Of a stretch of 64,000 bases of DNA, positions 52,584 to 62,047 are shown piece after piece. Origin of the DNA: Clostridia bacterium (GTDB lineage Bacteria > Bacillota > Clostridia > Monoglobales > Monoglobaceae). Location: contig JAFQIA010000027.1 of the NCBI GenBank assembly GCA_017397725.1, forward strand, positions 1 through 64,000. The letters are read 5' to 3'. The first letter of the stretch is position 1. Each line of letters starts with the position of its first letter. A program made the position numbers and the translations under genes. The notes beneath the pieces were generated by a model, which had not been told where the DNA came from, did not search any database, and saw nothing but the letters and a program-made list of their open reading frames with translations.

Positions 52584-54563
52584 TTACATTACATCGGTAA
52601 GGTCAATAAATTGATGCCCTACATTTGCAATATGCTCTTTTCTGCCCGCCAGATTGTCACCCAACAACAAATCAAACATGATCTGTGTTTTTTCCACATC
52701 GTCGGGCATCACCTTAATCAAGCGGCGGGTTTCAGGGTTCATGGTGGTTTCCCACATCATTTCGGGCTGGTTTTCACCAAGTCCCTTGCTTCGTTGAATG
52801 GTATATTTTTTCCCCTCAAGCTTTTTCAGAATGTCAGCTTTTTCGCTTTCATTAAAGGCAAAATAGGACTTGTCCTTACAGGTGATTTCATAGAGGGGGG
52901 ATTCTGCGATATACACATATCCCTTTTCAATCAGGGTGGGAACCAGTCGGTAAATCATGGTCAGGACCAAGGTGCGAATCTGGTAGCCGTCCACGTCGGC
53001 ATCGGTACAGATGATGACCTTGCTCCACCTGAGGTTGTTCAAATCAAAGGAGTTGAGGTCCTTGTTGTGTTTGGTGGAAATCTCCACTCCGCAACCCAAT
53101 ACCTTCAAAAGGTCGATGATGACATCGCTGCTGAAAATCTTGTTGTATTCTGCTTTCAAGCAGTTGAGGATTTTACCACGGATGGGGATGATTGCCTGGA
53201 ACTCACTGTCCCGACCAAGCTTACAAGCGCCCAGTGCCGAGTCACCCTCCACAATATAGACCTCTCTGCGGGTCACATCCTTACTGCGGCAGTCCACAAA
53301 CTTCTTCACTCGATTTGCCACATCCAGATTGCCGCTGAGCTTTTTCTTGATGTTGACGCGGGTTTTTTCTGCGGTTTCGCGGCTGCGCTTGTTCACAAGA
53401 ACCTGTTCACAGATTTTGTCTGCATCCATCTTGTTTTCGATGAAGTAAATGCTCAGCTGCTCCCGCAAGAATTCGGTCATGGAATCCTGAATGAATTTGT
53501 TGGTGATTGCCTTTTTGGTCTGGTTTTCGTAGCTGGTCATGGTAGAGAGGGAGTTGCTGACCAGAATCAAACTGTCCTCAATATCGGAGAACTGAATCTT
53601 GCTTTCGGTTTTGGTGTATTTGTTGTTCTGCTTGATGTATTGGTCGATGGCATAGACAAAGGCGTTCTTTACCGCCTTGTCCGGCGCACCGCCGTATTCC
53701 AGAAAGCTGGAGTTGTGATAATATTCCAAAGCATTGAAGGTGTTGTTAAAGCAGAAAGCAAAGCTCATCTTGACCTTGTATTCATCCAAATCGTCACGGT
53801 CGCGACCCTTCCGCTCGGTTTCGATAAAGTGGATGGAGGTCATTTCCTTTTCCTGACTGAGTTCTTTGACATAGTCCACAATCCCGTTTTCATAGTAGTA
53901 TTCAAAGCTTTCAAAGGTGCCGGGGGTGACCTCGTTTTTCAGTACAAACCGCAGTCCGGAATTGACCACCGCCTGACGCTTGAGCACACTTTGATAAAAG
54001 TCCAGAGGAATGTTGATGTCGGTAAACACGTTCAAATCCGGCTTCCAACGGATGCGGGTACCGGTATGGCGGTGGCGGAAGGGGGTTTTTTGAAGTCCGC
54101 CCACGTTTTCGCCCTTTTCAAAATGCAGATTGAATTTGCAACCGTCACGCAAGACCTCTACATCCATATATTCCGAGCTATACTGGGTGGCACAGGCGCC
54201 AAGACCATTGAGTCCCAAGGAATATTCATAGTTCCCGCCGGCATTGTTCTGATACTTACCGCCGGCATAGAGCTCACAGAAAACCAGCTCCCAGTTGTAG
54301 CGATTCTCCTTTTCATTAAAGTCCACCGGAATACCACGGCCAAAGTCCTCGACCTGAATAGACATATCCAAGTATCGGGTGATGTGTACCACGTCACCAT
54401 AACCCTCTCTTGCCTCATCAATGGAGTTGGAAAGGATTTCAAACATGGAATGCTGACAGCCCTCTATGCCGTCAGAGCCAAAGATAACCGCAGGGCGTTT
54501 CCGCACCCGGTCTGCACCCTTTAATGAGGATATGCTGGTATTATCATAGGTTTTTGCAGCCAT
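52584..54563 (-). CDS. type IIA DNA topoisomerase subunit B (GyrB/ParE-like, divergent)
   Basis: A 659-residue ATPase subunit. The GHKL ATP site has NSIDEAREG and VEDFGRGIPVDF. The TOPRIM domain has EGDSALGACKLGRD and DADVDGYQIRTL for magnesium binding, and the C-terminal part has QRSKGLGENQPEMMWETTMNPETRR. Compared with standard GyrB, EGDSAGGSAKQGRD is changed to EGDSALGACKLGRD, and DADVDGAHI to DADVDGYQI. The acidic catalytic residues remain, so the enzyme should be active. GGAGG lies seven bases before ATG 54563. Promoter TTGACA-17-TACAAT lies just upstream. Confidence 0.9.
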   Translation of the reverse strand: MAAKTYDNTSISSLKGADRVRKRPAVIFGSDGIEGCQHSMFEILSNSIDEAREGYGDVVHITRYLDMSIQVEDFGRGIPVDFNEKENRYNWELVFCELYAGGKYQNNAGGNYEYSLGLNGLGACATQYSSEYMDVEVLRDGCKFNLHFEKGENVGGLQKTPFRHRHTGTRIRWKPDLNVFTDINIPLDFYQSVLKRQAVVNSGLRFVLKNEVTPGTFESFEYYYENGIVDYVKELSQEKEMTSIHFIETERKGRDRDDLDEYKVKMSFAFCFNNTFNALEYYHNSSFLEYGGAPDKAVKNAFVYAIDQYIKQNNKYTKTESKIQFSDIEDSLILVSNSLSTMTSYENQTKKAITNKFIQDSMTEFLREQLSIYFIENKMDADKICEQVLVNKRSRETAEKTRVNIKKKLSGNLDVANRVKKFVDCRSKDVTRREVYIVEGDSALGACKLGRDSEFQAIIPIRGKILNCLKAEYNKIFSSDVIIDLLKVLGCGVEISTKHNKDLNSFDLNNLRWSKVIICTDADVDGYQIRTLVLTMIYRLVPTLIEKGYVYIAESPLYEITCKDKSYFAFNESEKADILKKLEGKKYTIQRSKGLGENQPEMMWETTMNPETRRLIKVMPDDVEKTQIMFDLLLGDNLAGRKEHIANVGHQFIDLTDVM

Positions 54564-54603
54564 CAAACTACCTCCAAAACATACTTTCAGTCATAATAAT
54601 TTT

Positions 54604-54632
54604 ATTGTAACACAAAATATTGCGGTTGTCAA
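54604..54632 (-). promoter_or_regulatory. sigma-A promoter of the topoisomerase operon
   Basis: On the minus strand: -35 TTGACA (54632-54627), spacer 17 bp, -10 TACAAT (54609-54604), 41 bases before the ATG. Confidence 0.8.
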
Positions 54633-54693
54633 AGCCTCTGATAAATAAATATTGTTACAAAAGGTGTCAAAAAATTTATTGGGGGTTACTTTC

Positions 54694-54722
54694 TTGACTT
54701 TGGGGAGGGATAAGTATATAAT
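54694..54722 (+). promoter_or_regulatory. sigma-A promoter of ddh
   Basis: The -35 is TTGACT (54694-54699), the spacer 17 bp, and the -10 TATAAT (54717-54722). It is divergent from the topoisomerase promoter. Confidence 0.8.
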
Positions 54723-54758
54723 ATGCAATAACGATAGACGAGAAAAGAGGCAATCAAT

Positions 54759-55739
54759 ATGCGAATTGGAATTTTTGGCTACGGCAATCTGGGCCGTGGT
54801 GTGGAGTCTGCCCTGTTGCAGAATCCGGATATGGAATTAAAGGCGGTATTCACCCGTCGGAACCCCGAAAGTGTGAAGATTCTGACCGACGGCGTGCCGG
54901 TACTTTCGGTAGAACAGGCAGAGGGAATGAAGGACGAGATTGATGTGATGATTCTTTGCGGCGGCAGTGCTACCGATTTGCCGGAGCAAACCCCTGCCTT
55001 GGCAAAGCTTTTCCATGTGGTGGACAGCTTTGATACCCACGCAAAGATTCCCGAACATTTTGCGGCGGTGGATGCTTCTGCCAAAGCAGGCGGCAAGGTG
55101 GGAATTATTTCGGTGGGTTGGGACCCTGGGATGTTCTCCCTGAACCGGATGTACGGCGGTGCCATTTTGCCCGAGGGCAAGGATTATACCTTCTGGGGCA
55201 AAGGGGTCAGTCAGGGACACTCCGATGCCATCCGCCGGATTGATGGGGTTGTGGATGCCCGCCAGTATACCATCCCGGTAGAAGATGCGCTTAATGCAGT
55301 CAGGAGCGGGGAGAACCCCGAACTTTCCACCCGCCAAAAGCATACCAGAGAATGCTTTGTGGTGGCAGAGGAGGGCGCAGACCTTGGCCGCATCGAGCAG
55401 GAAATCAAAACTATGCCCAACTATTTTGCGGATTATGACACCACGGTGCATTTTATCACCATGGAGGAGATGCGGCAAAATCACAGTAGCTTGCCCCACG
55501 GCGGTGTGGTGATTCGCAGCGGAAAGACCGGCTTTCAAAAGGAGAACACCAATATTATCGAATATAAGCTGACCTTGGATTCCAACCCGGAGTTTACCGC
55601 CTCGGTGATTGTGGCGTATGCCCGTGCGGCGTATCGAATGGGTCAGGAGGGGCAAAGCGGTTGCAAGACGGTGCTGGATGTGGCACCTGCTTACCTCAGT
55701 CCCCTCAGCGGTGAAGAACTGAGAAAAAGCTTGTTATAA
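54759..55739 (+). CDS. ddh: meso-diaminopimelate dehydrogenase
   Basis: A 326-residue NADPH enzyme that forms meso-diaminopimelate from tetrahydrodipicolinate in one step, for lysine and peptidoglycan. The Rossmann nucleotide site is IGIFGYGNLGRGVE (3-16), with TRRNPES as the NADP phosphate loop. ISVGWDPGMFSLNRMY and the WGKGVSQGHSDAIRRIDGV segment are strongly conserved in the Ddh family. LPHGGVVIRSGKTG contributes to the substrate pocket. AAGAGG lies before ATG 54759. It is a single-gene unit with its own promoter and terminator. Confidence 0.96.
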   Translation: MRIGIFGYGNLGRGVESALLQNPDMELKAVFTRRNPESVKILTDGVPVLSVEQAEGMKDEIDVMILCGGSATDLPEQTPALAKLFHVVDSFDTHAKIPEHFAAVDASAKAGGKVGIISVGWDPGMFSLNRMYGGAILPEGKDYTFWGKGVSQGHSDAIRRIDGVVDARQYTIPVEDALNAVRSGENPELSTRQKHTRECFVVAEEGADLGRIEQEIKTMPNYFADYDTTVHFITMEEMRQNHSSLPHGGVVIRSGKTGFQKENTNIIEYKLTLDSNPEFTASVIVAYARAAYRMGQEGQSGCKTVLDVAPAYLSPLSGEELRKSLL

Positions 55740-55741
55740 TC

Positions 55742-55777
55742 AAAAAGTCTTGGCTATGATAGCCAAGACTTTTTTTA
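55742..55777. terminator. bidirectional intrinsic terminator
   Basis: The arms AAAAAGTCTTGGCTA and complement flank TGA, with seven T on the right. It serves ddh and the converging hisF, whose stop codon it touches. Confidence 0.9.
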
Positions 55778-56536
55778 TAAGCGTACAGGTACTTGTTCTT
55801 GATTTAAGTAGTTTTTCAAATCCTTGATTTCGATTTCCCGAAAATGGAAGAGGGAGGCCGCCAATGCCGCATCCGCTTTTCCCACGGTCAGGGCATCCTT
55901 GAAATGGGACATTTCTCCCGCACCGCCTGAGGCGATGACCGGGATGGAAACATTTTCTGAGATGGTGCGGGTCAGCTCCAAGTCATAGCCCGCCTTGGTT
56001 CCGTCACAGTCCATAGAGGTAAGCAGAATTTCTCCGGCACCCATGGCATCGGCTTTCATTGCCCATTCTACTGCATCTAAACCTGTGTCAATTCTGCCGC
56101 CGTTGACATAGACATTCCAACCGCTGTTGTCGCTGCGACGCTTGGCGTCAATGGCAACCACTACACATTGCCGCCCGAACTTGTCTGCGGCGTTGGTAAT
56201 CAGCTCCGGTGTGCGGATGGCAGAGGAGTTGATGGAGATTTTGTCCGCGCCCTCTTTGAGTAGCAGACGAAAATCCTCCACAGTTTTGATGCCGCCACCG
56301 ATGGTAAAGGGGATAAAAACGGTTTCGGCAACCCGACGTGCCATGTCCAACACGGTGGCACGTGCCTCGTGGGTGGCGGTGATGTCTAAGAACACCAGTT
56401 CGTCGGCGCCTGCCTGATTATAGATTTTTGCAATTTCCACAGGGTCGCCTGCGTCTCTAAGGTTCACAAAGTTGACCCCCTTGACCACACGGCCGTTGTG
56501 GACATCCAGACAGGGGATGATTCGTTTTGCGTACAT
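55775..56536 (-). CDS. hisF: imidazole glycerol phosphate synthase, cyclase subunit
   Basis: A 253-residue TIM barrel. The start is [21 protein letters not shown] with the catalytic Asp (about 11), and the second half has [21 protein letters not shown] with the second catalytic Asp (about 130). [10 protein letters not shown] and [11 protein letters not shown] are the phosphate loops. It uses ammonia from HisH to make imidazole glycerol phosphate and AICAR. The ATG overlaps the hisH stop (TAATG). No other histidine gene lies nearby. Confidence 0.97.
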   Translation of the reverse strand: MYAKRIIPCLDVHNGRVVKGVNFVNLRDAGDPVEIAKIYNQAGADELVFLDITATHEARATVLDMARRVAETVFIPFTIGGGIKTVEDFRLLLKEGADKISINSSAIRTPELITNAADKFGRQCVVVAIDAKRRSDNSGWNVYVNGGRIDTGLDAVEWAMKADAMGAGEILLTSMDCDGTKAGYDLELTRTISENVSIPVIASGGAGEMSHFKDALTVGKADAALAASLFHFREIEIKDLKNYLNQEQVPVRL

Positions 56537-57153
56537 TAGTCATTCCCTCCTGTCGTGAGAAAGTTCTTCAAAATGGCAAGTCCCACATCGCCACTCTTTT
56601 CCGGATGGAACTGGGTGGCGAAGATGTTTTTGTGGCTCAACGCAACGGGGAGCTCTGCACCATAGGTACAGGTGGCAGCGATGATTTCTTTCTGCTCCGG
56701 CTGCATATAATAGGAATGCACAAAGTAGACAAAGGGGTTGTCAGACAGCCCGTGGAACAAGGGGGAATCCTTGGTAAAGGTCAGGGAATTCCAACCCATA
56801 TGGGGGATTTTCAACCCCTTACTATCCGGAATCCGGACAATTTTCCCGGGAAATATTCCAAGGCCCTTGGCATCGGGAGATTCCTCACTGGAGTCAAACA
56901 GCAACTGCATCCCAAGGCAGATGCCAAGGAAAGGCTTTTCCTGATGAATTGCCTGATGAATGGTGTCAATCAGGTTGTGCGCAGAAAGGCTCTTCATACA
57001 ATCTCCAAAGGCACCCACGCCGGGGAGGATCACCCGATCCGCAGAAAGAATTTCTTCCGGATTGGAGGTGATGTACGCCTTGGCGCCTACCGCCTCACAG
57101 GCTTTTTGGACCGAGCGCAGATTGCCCGCTCCGTAATCAATAATCGCAAGCAT
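56536..57153 (-). CDS. hisH: imidazole glycerol phosphate synthase, glutaminase subunit
   Basis: A 205-residue class I glutamine amidotransferase. The N-terminus is [16 protein letters not shown], the nucleophile Cys lies in [10 protein letters not shown] (about 79), and HPEKSGDVG carries the catalytic His and Glu. It supplies ammonia to HisF. The start ATG 57153 has GAGGTA about 10 bases upstream. It is the first gene of a two-gene unit with hisF. Confidence 0.96.
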   Translation of the reverse strand: MLAIIDYGAGNLRSVQKACEAVGAKAYITSNPEEILSADRVILPGVGAFGDCMKSLSAHNLIDTIHQAIHQEKPFLGICLGMQLLFDSSEESPDAKGLGIFPGKIVRIPDSKGLKIPHMGWNSLTFTKDSPLFHGLSDNPFVYFVHSYYMQPEQKEIIAATCTYGAELPVALSHKNIFATQFHPEKSGDVGLAILKNFLTTGGND

Positions 57154-57190
57154 AAACGATACCTCGTTTTTTCAAATAGTTGTTCTCCGT

Positions 57191-57196
57191 AGTATA
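57191..57196 (-). promoter_or_regulatory. candidate -10 element upstream of hisH
   Basis: On the minus strand TATACT (57196-57191) is preceded by TGT, an extended -10. A good -35 is not visible. Confidence 0.35.
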
Positions 57197-57252
57197 ACAC
57201 ATTTTTTTGCGATTGTATAGTATTTCTTGCGAAAAAGTTCATAAAATATACC

Positions 57253-57281
57253 TTGCCAATTCTATGGCAATATGCTATGAT
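57253..57281 (+). promoter_or_regulatory. sigma-A promoter of the fmt-rsgA operon
   Basis: The -35 is TTGCCA (57253-57258), the spacer 17 bp, and the -10 TATGAT (57276-57281), preceded by TGC as an extended -10. Confidence 0.75.
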
Positions 57282-57317
57282 AAAAGGAATAAAAACCATA
57301 GGATTGGATGGATGAGG

Positions 57318-58247
57318 ATGCGAATTTTGTTTATGGGCACACCGGATTTTTCGGTGCCTTGTTTGAAACAGCTGATTGAGGACGGACACCAGATTGTGGG
57401 CGCAGTCACCCAACCGGACAAACCTAAGGGCAGAGGACATAAGCTGATGCCTCCGCCTGTTAAGGAACTGGCAATGGAAAATCAGATTCCGGTCTTTCAG
57501 CCGGAAAGCTTGAAAAACGAGGGATTTCTTCCGGAACTCAGGGAACTCAACCCTGAACTGATTGTGGTTGTGGCATATGGCAAAATTCTGCCCAGCTATA
57601 TTCTGGATTATCCCAAATACGGATGCATCAACGTGCATGCCTCTTTGCTCCCCCAATATCGGGGCGCAGGTCCCATCCAATGGAGTGTCATCAACGGCGA
57701 GGCAGTGACCGGTGTCACTACTATGTATATGGCAGAGGCTTTGGATGCGGGGGATATGATTCTCAAAGCCGAAACCCCCATTGGGGAGGAAGAAACTGCC
57801 GGAGAATTGTTTGACCGTCTTTCCGAAATGGGCGCCAAACTGCTATCGGAGACTGTGGACGGCATCTTGTCCGGCAATGTGCCACGCGAGAAACAGGATG
57901 ATGCTTTGGCAACCTATGCACCCATGGTGAATCGAGATACCGGTCATATTGACTGGACCCAAAACGCCGAGACCATCCGCAACCTGATTCGGGGCACCAA
58001 CCCGTGGCCGCTTAGCTACAGCCTGTATCAGGGGACGGTGATGAAGGTGCTTCACGCCACCAAAGGCCCTGACCAAAAGGGGGAATCGGGCGAGATTCTT
58101 GGTGCAGACAAGCAGGGGATTCTGGTTGCTTGCGGTGAGGGAGAAACCCTGCTCGTCGATGAAATCCAGATGCAGGGCAGCAAGCGGATGCAGGTGCGGG
58201 ATTACCTCAACGGTCACGAGATTGCAGTTGGTACGATTTTAGAATAA
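57318..58247 (+). CDS. fmt: methionyl-tRNA formyltransferase
   Basis: A 309-residue enzyme that formylates initiator Met-tRNA with 10-formyl-THF. The start MRILFMGTPDFSVPCL is the family's usual N-terminus, so ATG 57318 is preferred; ATG 57312 adds two residues. INVHASLLPQYRGAGPIQW contains the catalytic Asn-His and SLLP loop, and TMYMAEALDAGDMI the Asp. The C-terminal domain for tRNA binding follows from about 205. It heads a tightly packed operon running to the right edge of the window. Confidence 0.97.
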   Translation: MRILFMGTPDFSVPCLKQLIEDGHQIVGAVTQPDKPKGRGHKLMPPPVKELAMENQIPVFQPESLKNEGFLPELRELNPELIVVVAYGKILPSYILDYPKYGCINVHASLLPQYRGAGPIQWSVINGEAVTGVTTMYMAEALDAGDMILKAETPIGEEETAGELFDRLSEMGAKLLSETVDGILSGNVPREKQDDALATYAPMVNRDTGHIDWTQNAETIRNLIRGTNPWPLSYSLYQGTVMKVLHATKGPDQKGESGEILGADKQGILVACGEGETLLVDEIQMQGSKRMQVRDYLNGHEIAVGTILE

Positions 58248-58261
58248 AAGGAGTGGAACTT

Positions 58262-58963
58262 ATGTTTTTCCCTTATTACTATTTTGATTGGACTTATTTG
58301 TTGCTGATTCCGGCATTGATTCTGTCCCTCTGGGCGCAGAGCAATGTGAACGGAACCTTTCGGAAATACGCCAAGGTAACTAGCCGGTTTGGCTATACCG
58401 GAGCGGATGTTGCCAGAAAAATTCTGGACATGAATGGACTTTATCAGGTCAAGGTGGAGCGGATTGCGGGGAACCTGACCGACCATTTTGACCCCAAATC
58501 CAATGTGGTGCGTCTGTCGGATGCCACTTACAGCAGTCAGTCGGTGGGTGCCATCGGGGTTGCCGCCCACGAGGTGGGTCACGCGGTGCAATATGCCACC
58601 GGCTATGCCCCCATTCGGGTGCGCAACAGTATTGTGCCGGTTGTCAATGTTTGTAATATGCTGTCGATGCCCATTTTGCTGATTGGTGTGCTTATGTCTT
58701 GGAATTCCACCCTGATTCAGCTTGGTATCATTCTGTTTTCGGCGACGGTACTGTTTCAGCTGATTACCTTGCCGGTAGAGTTTAACGCCAGCAACCGTGC
58801 CCTTGCAACCTTGCGGGATAAGAATATTCTGGACACCACCGAAATCAAAGGTGCATCGGCGGTGCTCAGGGCGGCGGCGCTCACTTATGTGGCGGCGGCG
58901 GTGAGCGCAGTCATGAGCTTGCTCCGTCTGGTACTTTTATTTGGCGGCAGGAGAAGAGATTGA
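58262..58963 (+). CDS. YugP-type membrane zinc metallopeptidase
   Basis: A 233-residue membrane protein. ATG 58262 follows AAAGGAG by eight bases; GTG 58253 lies inside that site. An N-terminal helix (about 11-25) is followed by a soluble part with the zinc motif HEVGH (H103, E104, H107), then two hydrophobic segments (about 120-165) and a third near the C-terminus. The layout is that of Bacillus YugP, a neutral zinc metallopeptidase family of unproven substrate. It is found between fmt and rsmB in many Clostridia. Confidence 0.92.
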   Translation: MFFPYYYFDWTYLLLIPALILSLWAQSNVNGTFRKYAKVTSRFGYTGADVARKILDMNGLYQVKVERIAGNLTDHFDPKSNVVRLSDATYSSQSVGAIGVAAHEVGHAVQYATGYAPIRVRNSIVPVVNVCNMLSMPILLIGVLMSWNSTLIQLGIILFSATVLFQLITLPVEFNASNRALATLRDKNILDTTEIKGASAVLRAAALTYVAAAVSAVMSLLRLVLLFGGRRRD

Positions 58964-60252
58964 TGGCAAATGCAAGAGAACTGGTGCTGAGGTCCCTGCA
59001 CCGGATTGAAAACGAGGGCGCATATTCCAATCGGGAGCTTACCAATCTCCTTGCGGAAAAAGAGCTTGCATCACAAGACAGAGGTTTTGTGACCGAGCTT
59101 TTGCTGGGCGTGGTACAGAACAAGCTTTGGCTGGATTATGTGATTGGACAGTTTTCCAATGTGAAATTAAAGAAGCTCAGTCCTTGGATTCACGGAATCC
59201 TGCGGCTTGGGATATACCAGATTCTTTCTATGGAGCGGGTTCCCGACAGCGCTGCTTGTAATGAGATGGTTAAGCTTGCGGGCAAGTATTCCCGTGGGGC
59301 GTCCCGTGGATTTGTCAATGGGGTGCTGAGAAATGTTTCCAGAAACAAAGCGGGGATTTCCTATCCCAAGGCGATAGACGAATCCCTTTCGGTGCGTTAT
59401 TCCTGTCCCCTGTGGCTGACGAAAAAGATGATGGACCAATACGGGACCGAAACCTGTGAAGAAATCTTAAAGGCGAGTCTTTGCAGATTTCCTGTCACCG
59501 TGCGGGTGAACCCCTTAAAAACCAACCAGACAGAGCTTCTGCAAGTCCTTCAAAAAGAAGGAATTTCGGCAGAACTGCCTGAGGAAAGTTCCCGCTATCT
59601 GGTGATTACAGGGGCAATCAATGTGAATCAGTCCCCATCTTACGGAGCGGGACTTTATACTCTGCAGAATACCAGCTCTATGGCGGCGGCAGCGATGCTT
59701 GACGCGAAAGAAGGGGAGCGGGTGTTAGACCTTTGTGCCGCACCGGGGGGAAAGACTACTTATCTTGGGGAGGAGATGCAGAATCAAGGCGAAATCATTG
59801 CCTGTGACCTGCATCCTCACAAGATTCCCTTGATTCAAAGCGGTGCCAAGCGGTTGGGAATTGAGAATGTCAAGGCGATGGTTCAGGATGGAACTATTTA
59901 CAACCCTGAGTGGGAGTCGGGCTTTGACAGAGTGCTCGCCGATGTGCCTTGCTCCGGTATCGGGGTGATACATAAAAAACCCGATATCAAATGGAAGAGG
60001 CAGCCGGAGGATATTTCTGCTCTGTGTGAAATCCAGCAAAAGATTCTTACAAACGCAGAAAGGTATGTGAAACAAGGCGGGACCTTGGTGTATTCCACCT
60101 GTACCATTTTAGAAGAGGAAAACCAAATGCAGACCAAGTGGTTTTTGGAGGCATTTCCTGAATTCTCTTTGGTGGAGGAAAAAACATTGTTGACCCACCA
60201 GACCGGTGGAAGCGGATTTTATATTGCAAAATTTTTGCGGGGAACAAAGTGA
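58963..60252 (+). CDS. rsmB: 16S rRNA (cytosine-967 C5) methyltransferase
   Basis: A 429-residue enzyme. The first 140 residues are the NusB-like RNA-binding domain. The SAM motif is LDLCAAPGGKTTYL, DVPCSGIGVIHKKPDIKW holds one active-site Cys, and YSTCTILEEEN the second. The ATG lies in TGATG with the stop of the peptidase gene; AGGAG lies upstream. It methylates C967 of 16S rRNA. Confidence 0.95.
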   Translation: MANARELVLRSLHRIENEGAYSNRELTNLLAEKELASQDRGFVTELLLGVVQNKLWLDYVIGQFSNVKLKKLSPWIHGILRLGIYQILSMERVPDSAACNEMVKLAGKYSRGASRGFVNGVLRNVSRNKAGISYPKAIDESLSVRYSCPLWLTKKMMDQYGTETCEEILKASLCRFPVTVRVNPLKTNQTELLQVLQKEGISAELPEESSRYLVITGAINVNQSPSYGAGLYTLQNTSSMAAAAMLDAKEGERVLDLCAAPGGKTTYLGEEMQNQGEIIACDLHPHKIPLIQSGAKRLGIENVKAMVQDGTIYNPEWESGFDRVLADVPCSGIGVIHKKPDIKWKRQPEDISALCEIQQKILTNAERYVKQGGTLVYSTCTILEEENQMQTKWFLEAFPEFSLVEEKTLLTHQTGGSGFYIAKFLRGTK

Positions 60253-61283
60253 TGAAAAACCTGAAAGATTATACCTATGAGGAATTGGAGCAACTGGTCA
60301 AGGAAGAGCTTGGGGAACCCAAGTTCCGTGCCAAGCAGATTTTTGCCTGGCTCTATCGGGGGGTCACCTCCTTTGATGAGATGAGTGATCTGTCCAAGTC
60401 TCTGCGGGAAAAACTGAAGAGCGCATACACCTTGGGCAATCTCACCATTGCGGAAAAATATGTTTCTTCTATTGACGAAACACGGCGATATCTGTTACAA
60501 TTAGATGATGGAAATTTTATCGAATCGGTATTGATGAAATATCATCACGGATACACCATCTGTATTTCCTCTCAGGTGGGTTGTGCTATGGGCTGTGCCT
60601 TTTGTGCCTCTACCCGTGGCGGCAAGGTGCGAAGCCTGTCTGCCGGTGAAATCATCGGGCAGGTGATGGCGGTTCAACAGGATTTGGGCGAAAAGATTTC
60701 CAACATTGTGATGATGGGAATCGGAGAGCCGCTGGATAACTATGATGCGGTGTGGCGGTTTTTGCAGATTGTTAACCATCCCTTGGGGCTTTGTATCGGG
60801 CATCGGCATATTTCCCTTTCCACCTGTGGACTGGTGCCGCAAATCAAAAGGCTTGCAGAGGAAGAGTTACAGATTACCCTTTCTATTTCTCTGCATGCAT
60901 CCAGCAACGAAACCCGGTCAAAAATTATGCCGGTGAATCGGCGGTATCCCATTGAGGAGCTTTTGGATGCCTGCCGGTATTATATTGAAAAAACCAATCG
61001 CAGAATTTCTTTTGAATATACCCTGATTCAAGGGGTCAATGATACCCCTGAGGAGGCAAAGGCGTTGCTGAAATTGCTCAAAGGGATGCTCTGTCATGTA
61101 AACCTGATTCCGGTCAATCCGGTGGCGGAAACCGGTTTCAAACAAGGGGACAGAAAGAGCATTGAAAACTTTCAGCATATTTTGGAGCAAGGCGGAATCG
61201 CCGCCACCATCCGCAGAGAGATGGGGACGGATATTCGTGCCGCATGCGGACAGCTGCGGGCGGCAAAAGGAAAAGAAAAATAA
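60252..61283 (+). CDS. rlmN: dual-specificity 23S rRNA/tRNA adenine-C2 methyltransferase
   Basis: A 343-residue radical SAM enzyme. The 4Fe-4S cysteines are C111, C115 and C118 in CAMGCAFC. GIGEPLDNYDAV and SLHASSNETRSKIMPVNRRYP are conserved, and the last resolving Cys is in AACGQLR. It methylates A2503 of 23S rRNA and A37 of some tRNAs. The start overlaps the rsmB stop (TGATG). Confidence 0.96.
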   Translation: MKNLKDYTYEELEQLVKEELGEPKFRAKQIFAWLYRGVTSFDEMSDLSKSLREKLKSAYTLGNLTIAEKYVSSIDETRRYLLQLDDGNFIESVLMKYHHGYTICISSQVGCAMGCAFCASTRGGKVRSLSAGEIIGQVMAVQQDLGEKISNIVMMGIGEPLDNYDAVWRFLQIVNHPLGLCIGHRHISLSTCGLVPQIKRLAEEELQITLSISLHASSNETRSKIMPVNRRYPIEELLDACRYYIEKTNRRISFEYTLIQGVNDTPEEAKALLKLLKGMLCHVNLIPVNPVAETGFKQGDRKSIENFQHILEQGGIAATIRREMGTDIRAACGQLRAAKGKEK

Positions 61284-61301
61284 CACAAGGAGGTGTTGGT
61301 C

Positions 61302-62045
61302 TTGGTGTTAGATGTTTATGGTGCAAGTGACAAAGGTCGGGTGCGTGACCTGAACGAGGACAGCTTCTGCTTGCACGGGTTTGATGGGCAGGAACCCTTG
61401 GGATTTTGTATCCTCTCGGACGGTATGGGAGGGCACAATGCCGGTGAGGTTGCCAGTCAGCGGACCGTGCAGTTTGCGGCAGAGGAACTGATTCGGGACA
61501 AGTCTTTCATGGAGGCACCCGGACTGCTGAATCAGGCGGTGAAAACTGCCAATGAGCGGGTTTATCAGATGGCAATGGCAAACCAGAGCCAGTACGGAAT
61601 GGGCGCAACCTTGGTTGCGGCGTGCATCTGCCCTGATGAGGCGTACATTGCCAATGTAGGTGACAGCCGCGCCTATGCTTATCGCAAGGGTGAGCTGATC
61701 CAGATTACCAAAGACCACTCCATTGTAGAAGAGATGGTGGCAAACGGGACCATCACCAAAGAAGAGGCAAGAAATCATCCCCAGCGGAACATCATTACCC
61801 GTGCCATCGGCGCAGATCAGGAAACAGAGGCGGACATCTTTGAGTATGACTATTATGCAGGAGATGTGTTACTCCTGTGCAGCGACGGACTCAGCTCTAT
61901 GCTGACCGACGAAGAAATCAAGGAAGTAGTAAGCGGGAATACAGATGCCAAGACAATGGTACGGTTGCTGATTGAGGCTGCCAATGACCGTGGCGGCAGA
62001 GATAATATCACGGTAATTTGTATCCGATTCATACAGGAGGGATAA
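61302..62045 (+). CDS. stp: PP2C-family serine/threonine phosphatase
   Basis: A 247-residue phosphatase that reverses PrkC phosphorylation. Metal-site residues lie in LNEDSF, SDGMGGHNAGEVAS, CSDGLSSMLTDEEI and GGRDNITVI. VGDSRAYAYRKG is also typical. The start is uncertain: AAGGAGG lies eight bases before TTG 61302, while GTG 61305 and GTG 61293 are also in frame. It is followed two bases later by the kinase gene, its regulatory partner. Confidence 0.94.
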   Translation: MVLDVYGASDKGRVRDLNEDSFCLHGFDGQEPLGFCILSDGMGGHNAGEVASQRTVQFAAEELIRDKSFMEAPGLLNQAVKTANERVYQMAMANQSQYGMGATLVAACICPDEAYIANVGDSRAYAYRKGELIQITKDHSIVEEMVANGTITKEEARNHPQRNIITRAIGADQETEADIFEYDYYAGDVLLLCSDGLSSMLTDEEIKEVVSGNTDAKTMVRLLIEAANDRGGRDNITVICIRFIQEG

Positions 62046-62047
62046 AG

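Noticed and set aside
52611-54524. A 637-codon open frame on the + strand opposite the topoisomerase B gene
   Set aside because: It is the complement of a conserved gene with all TOPRIM and ATPase motifs, and has no ribosome site. The length comes from codon bias in the true gene.
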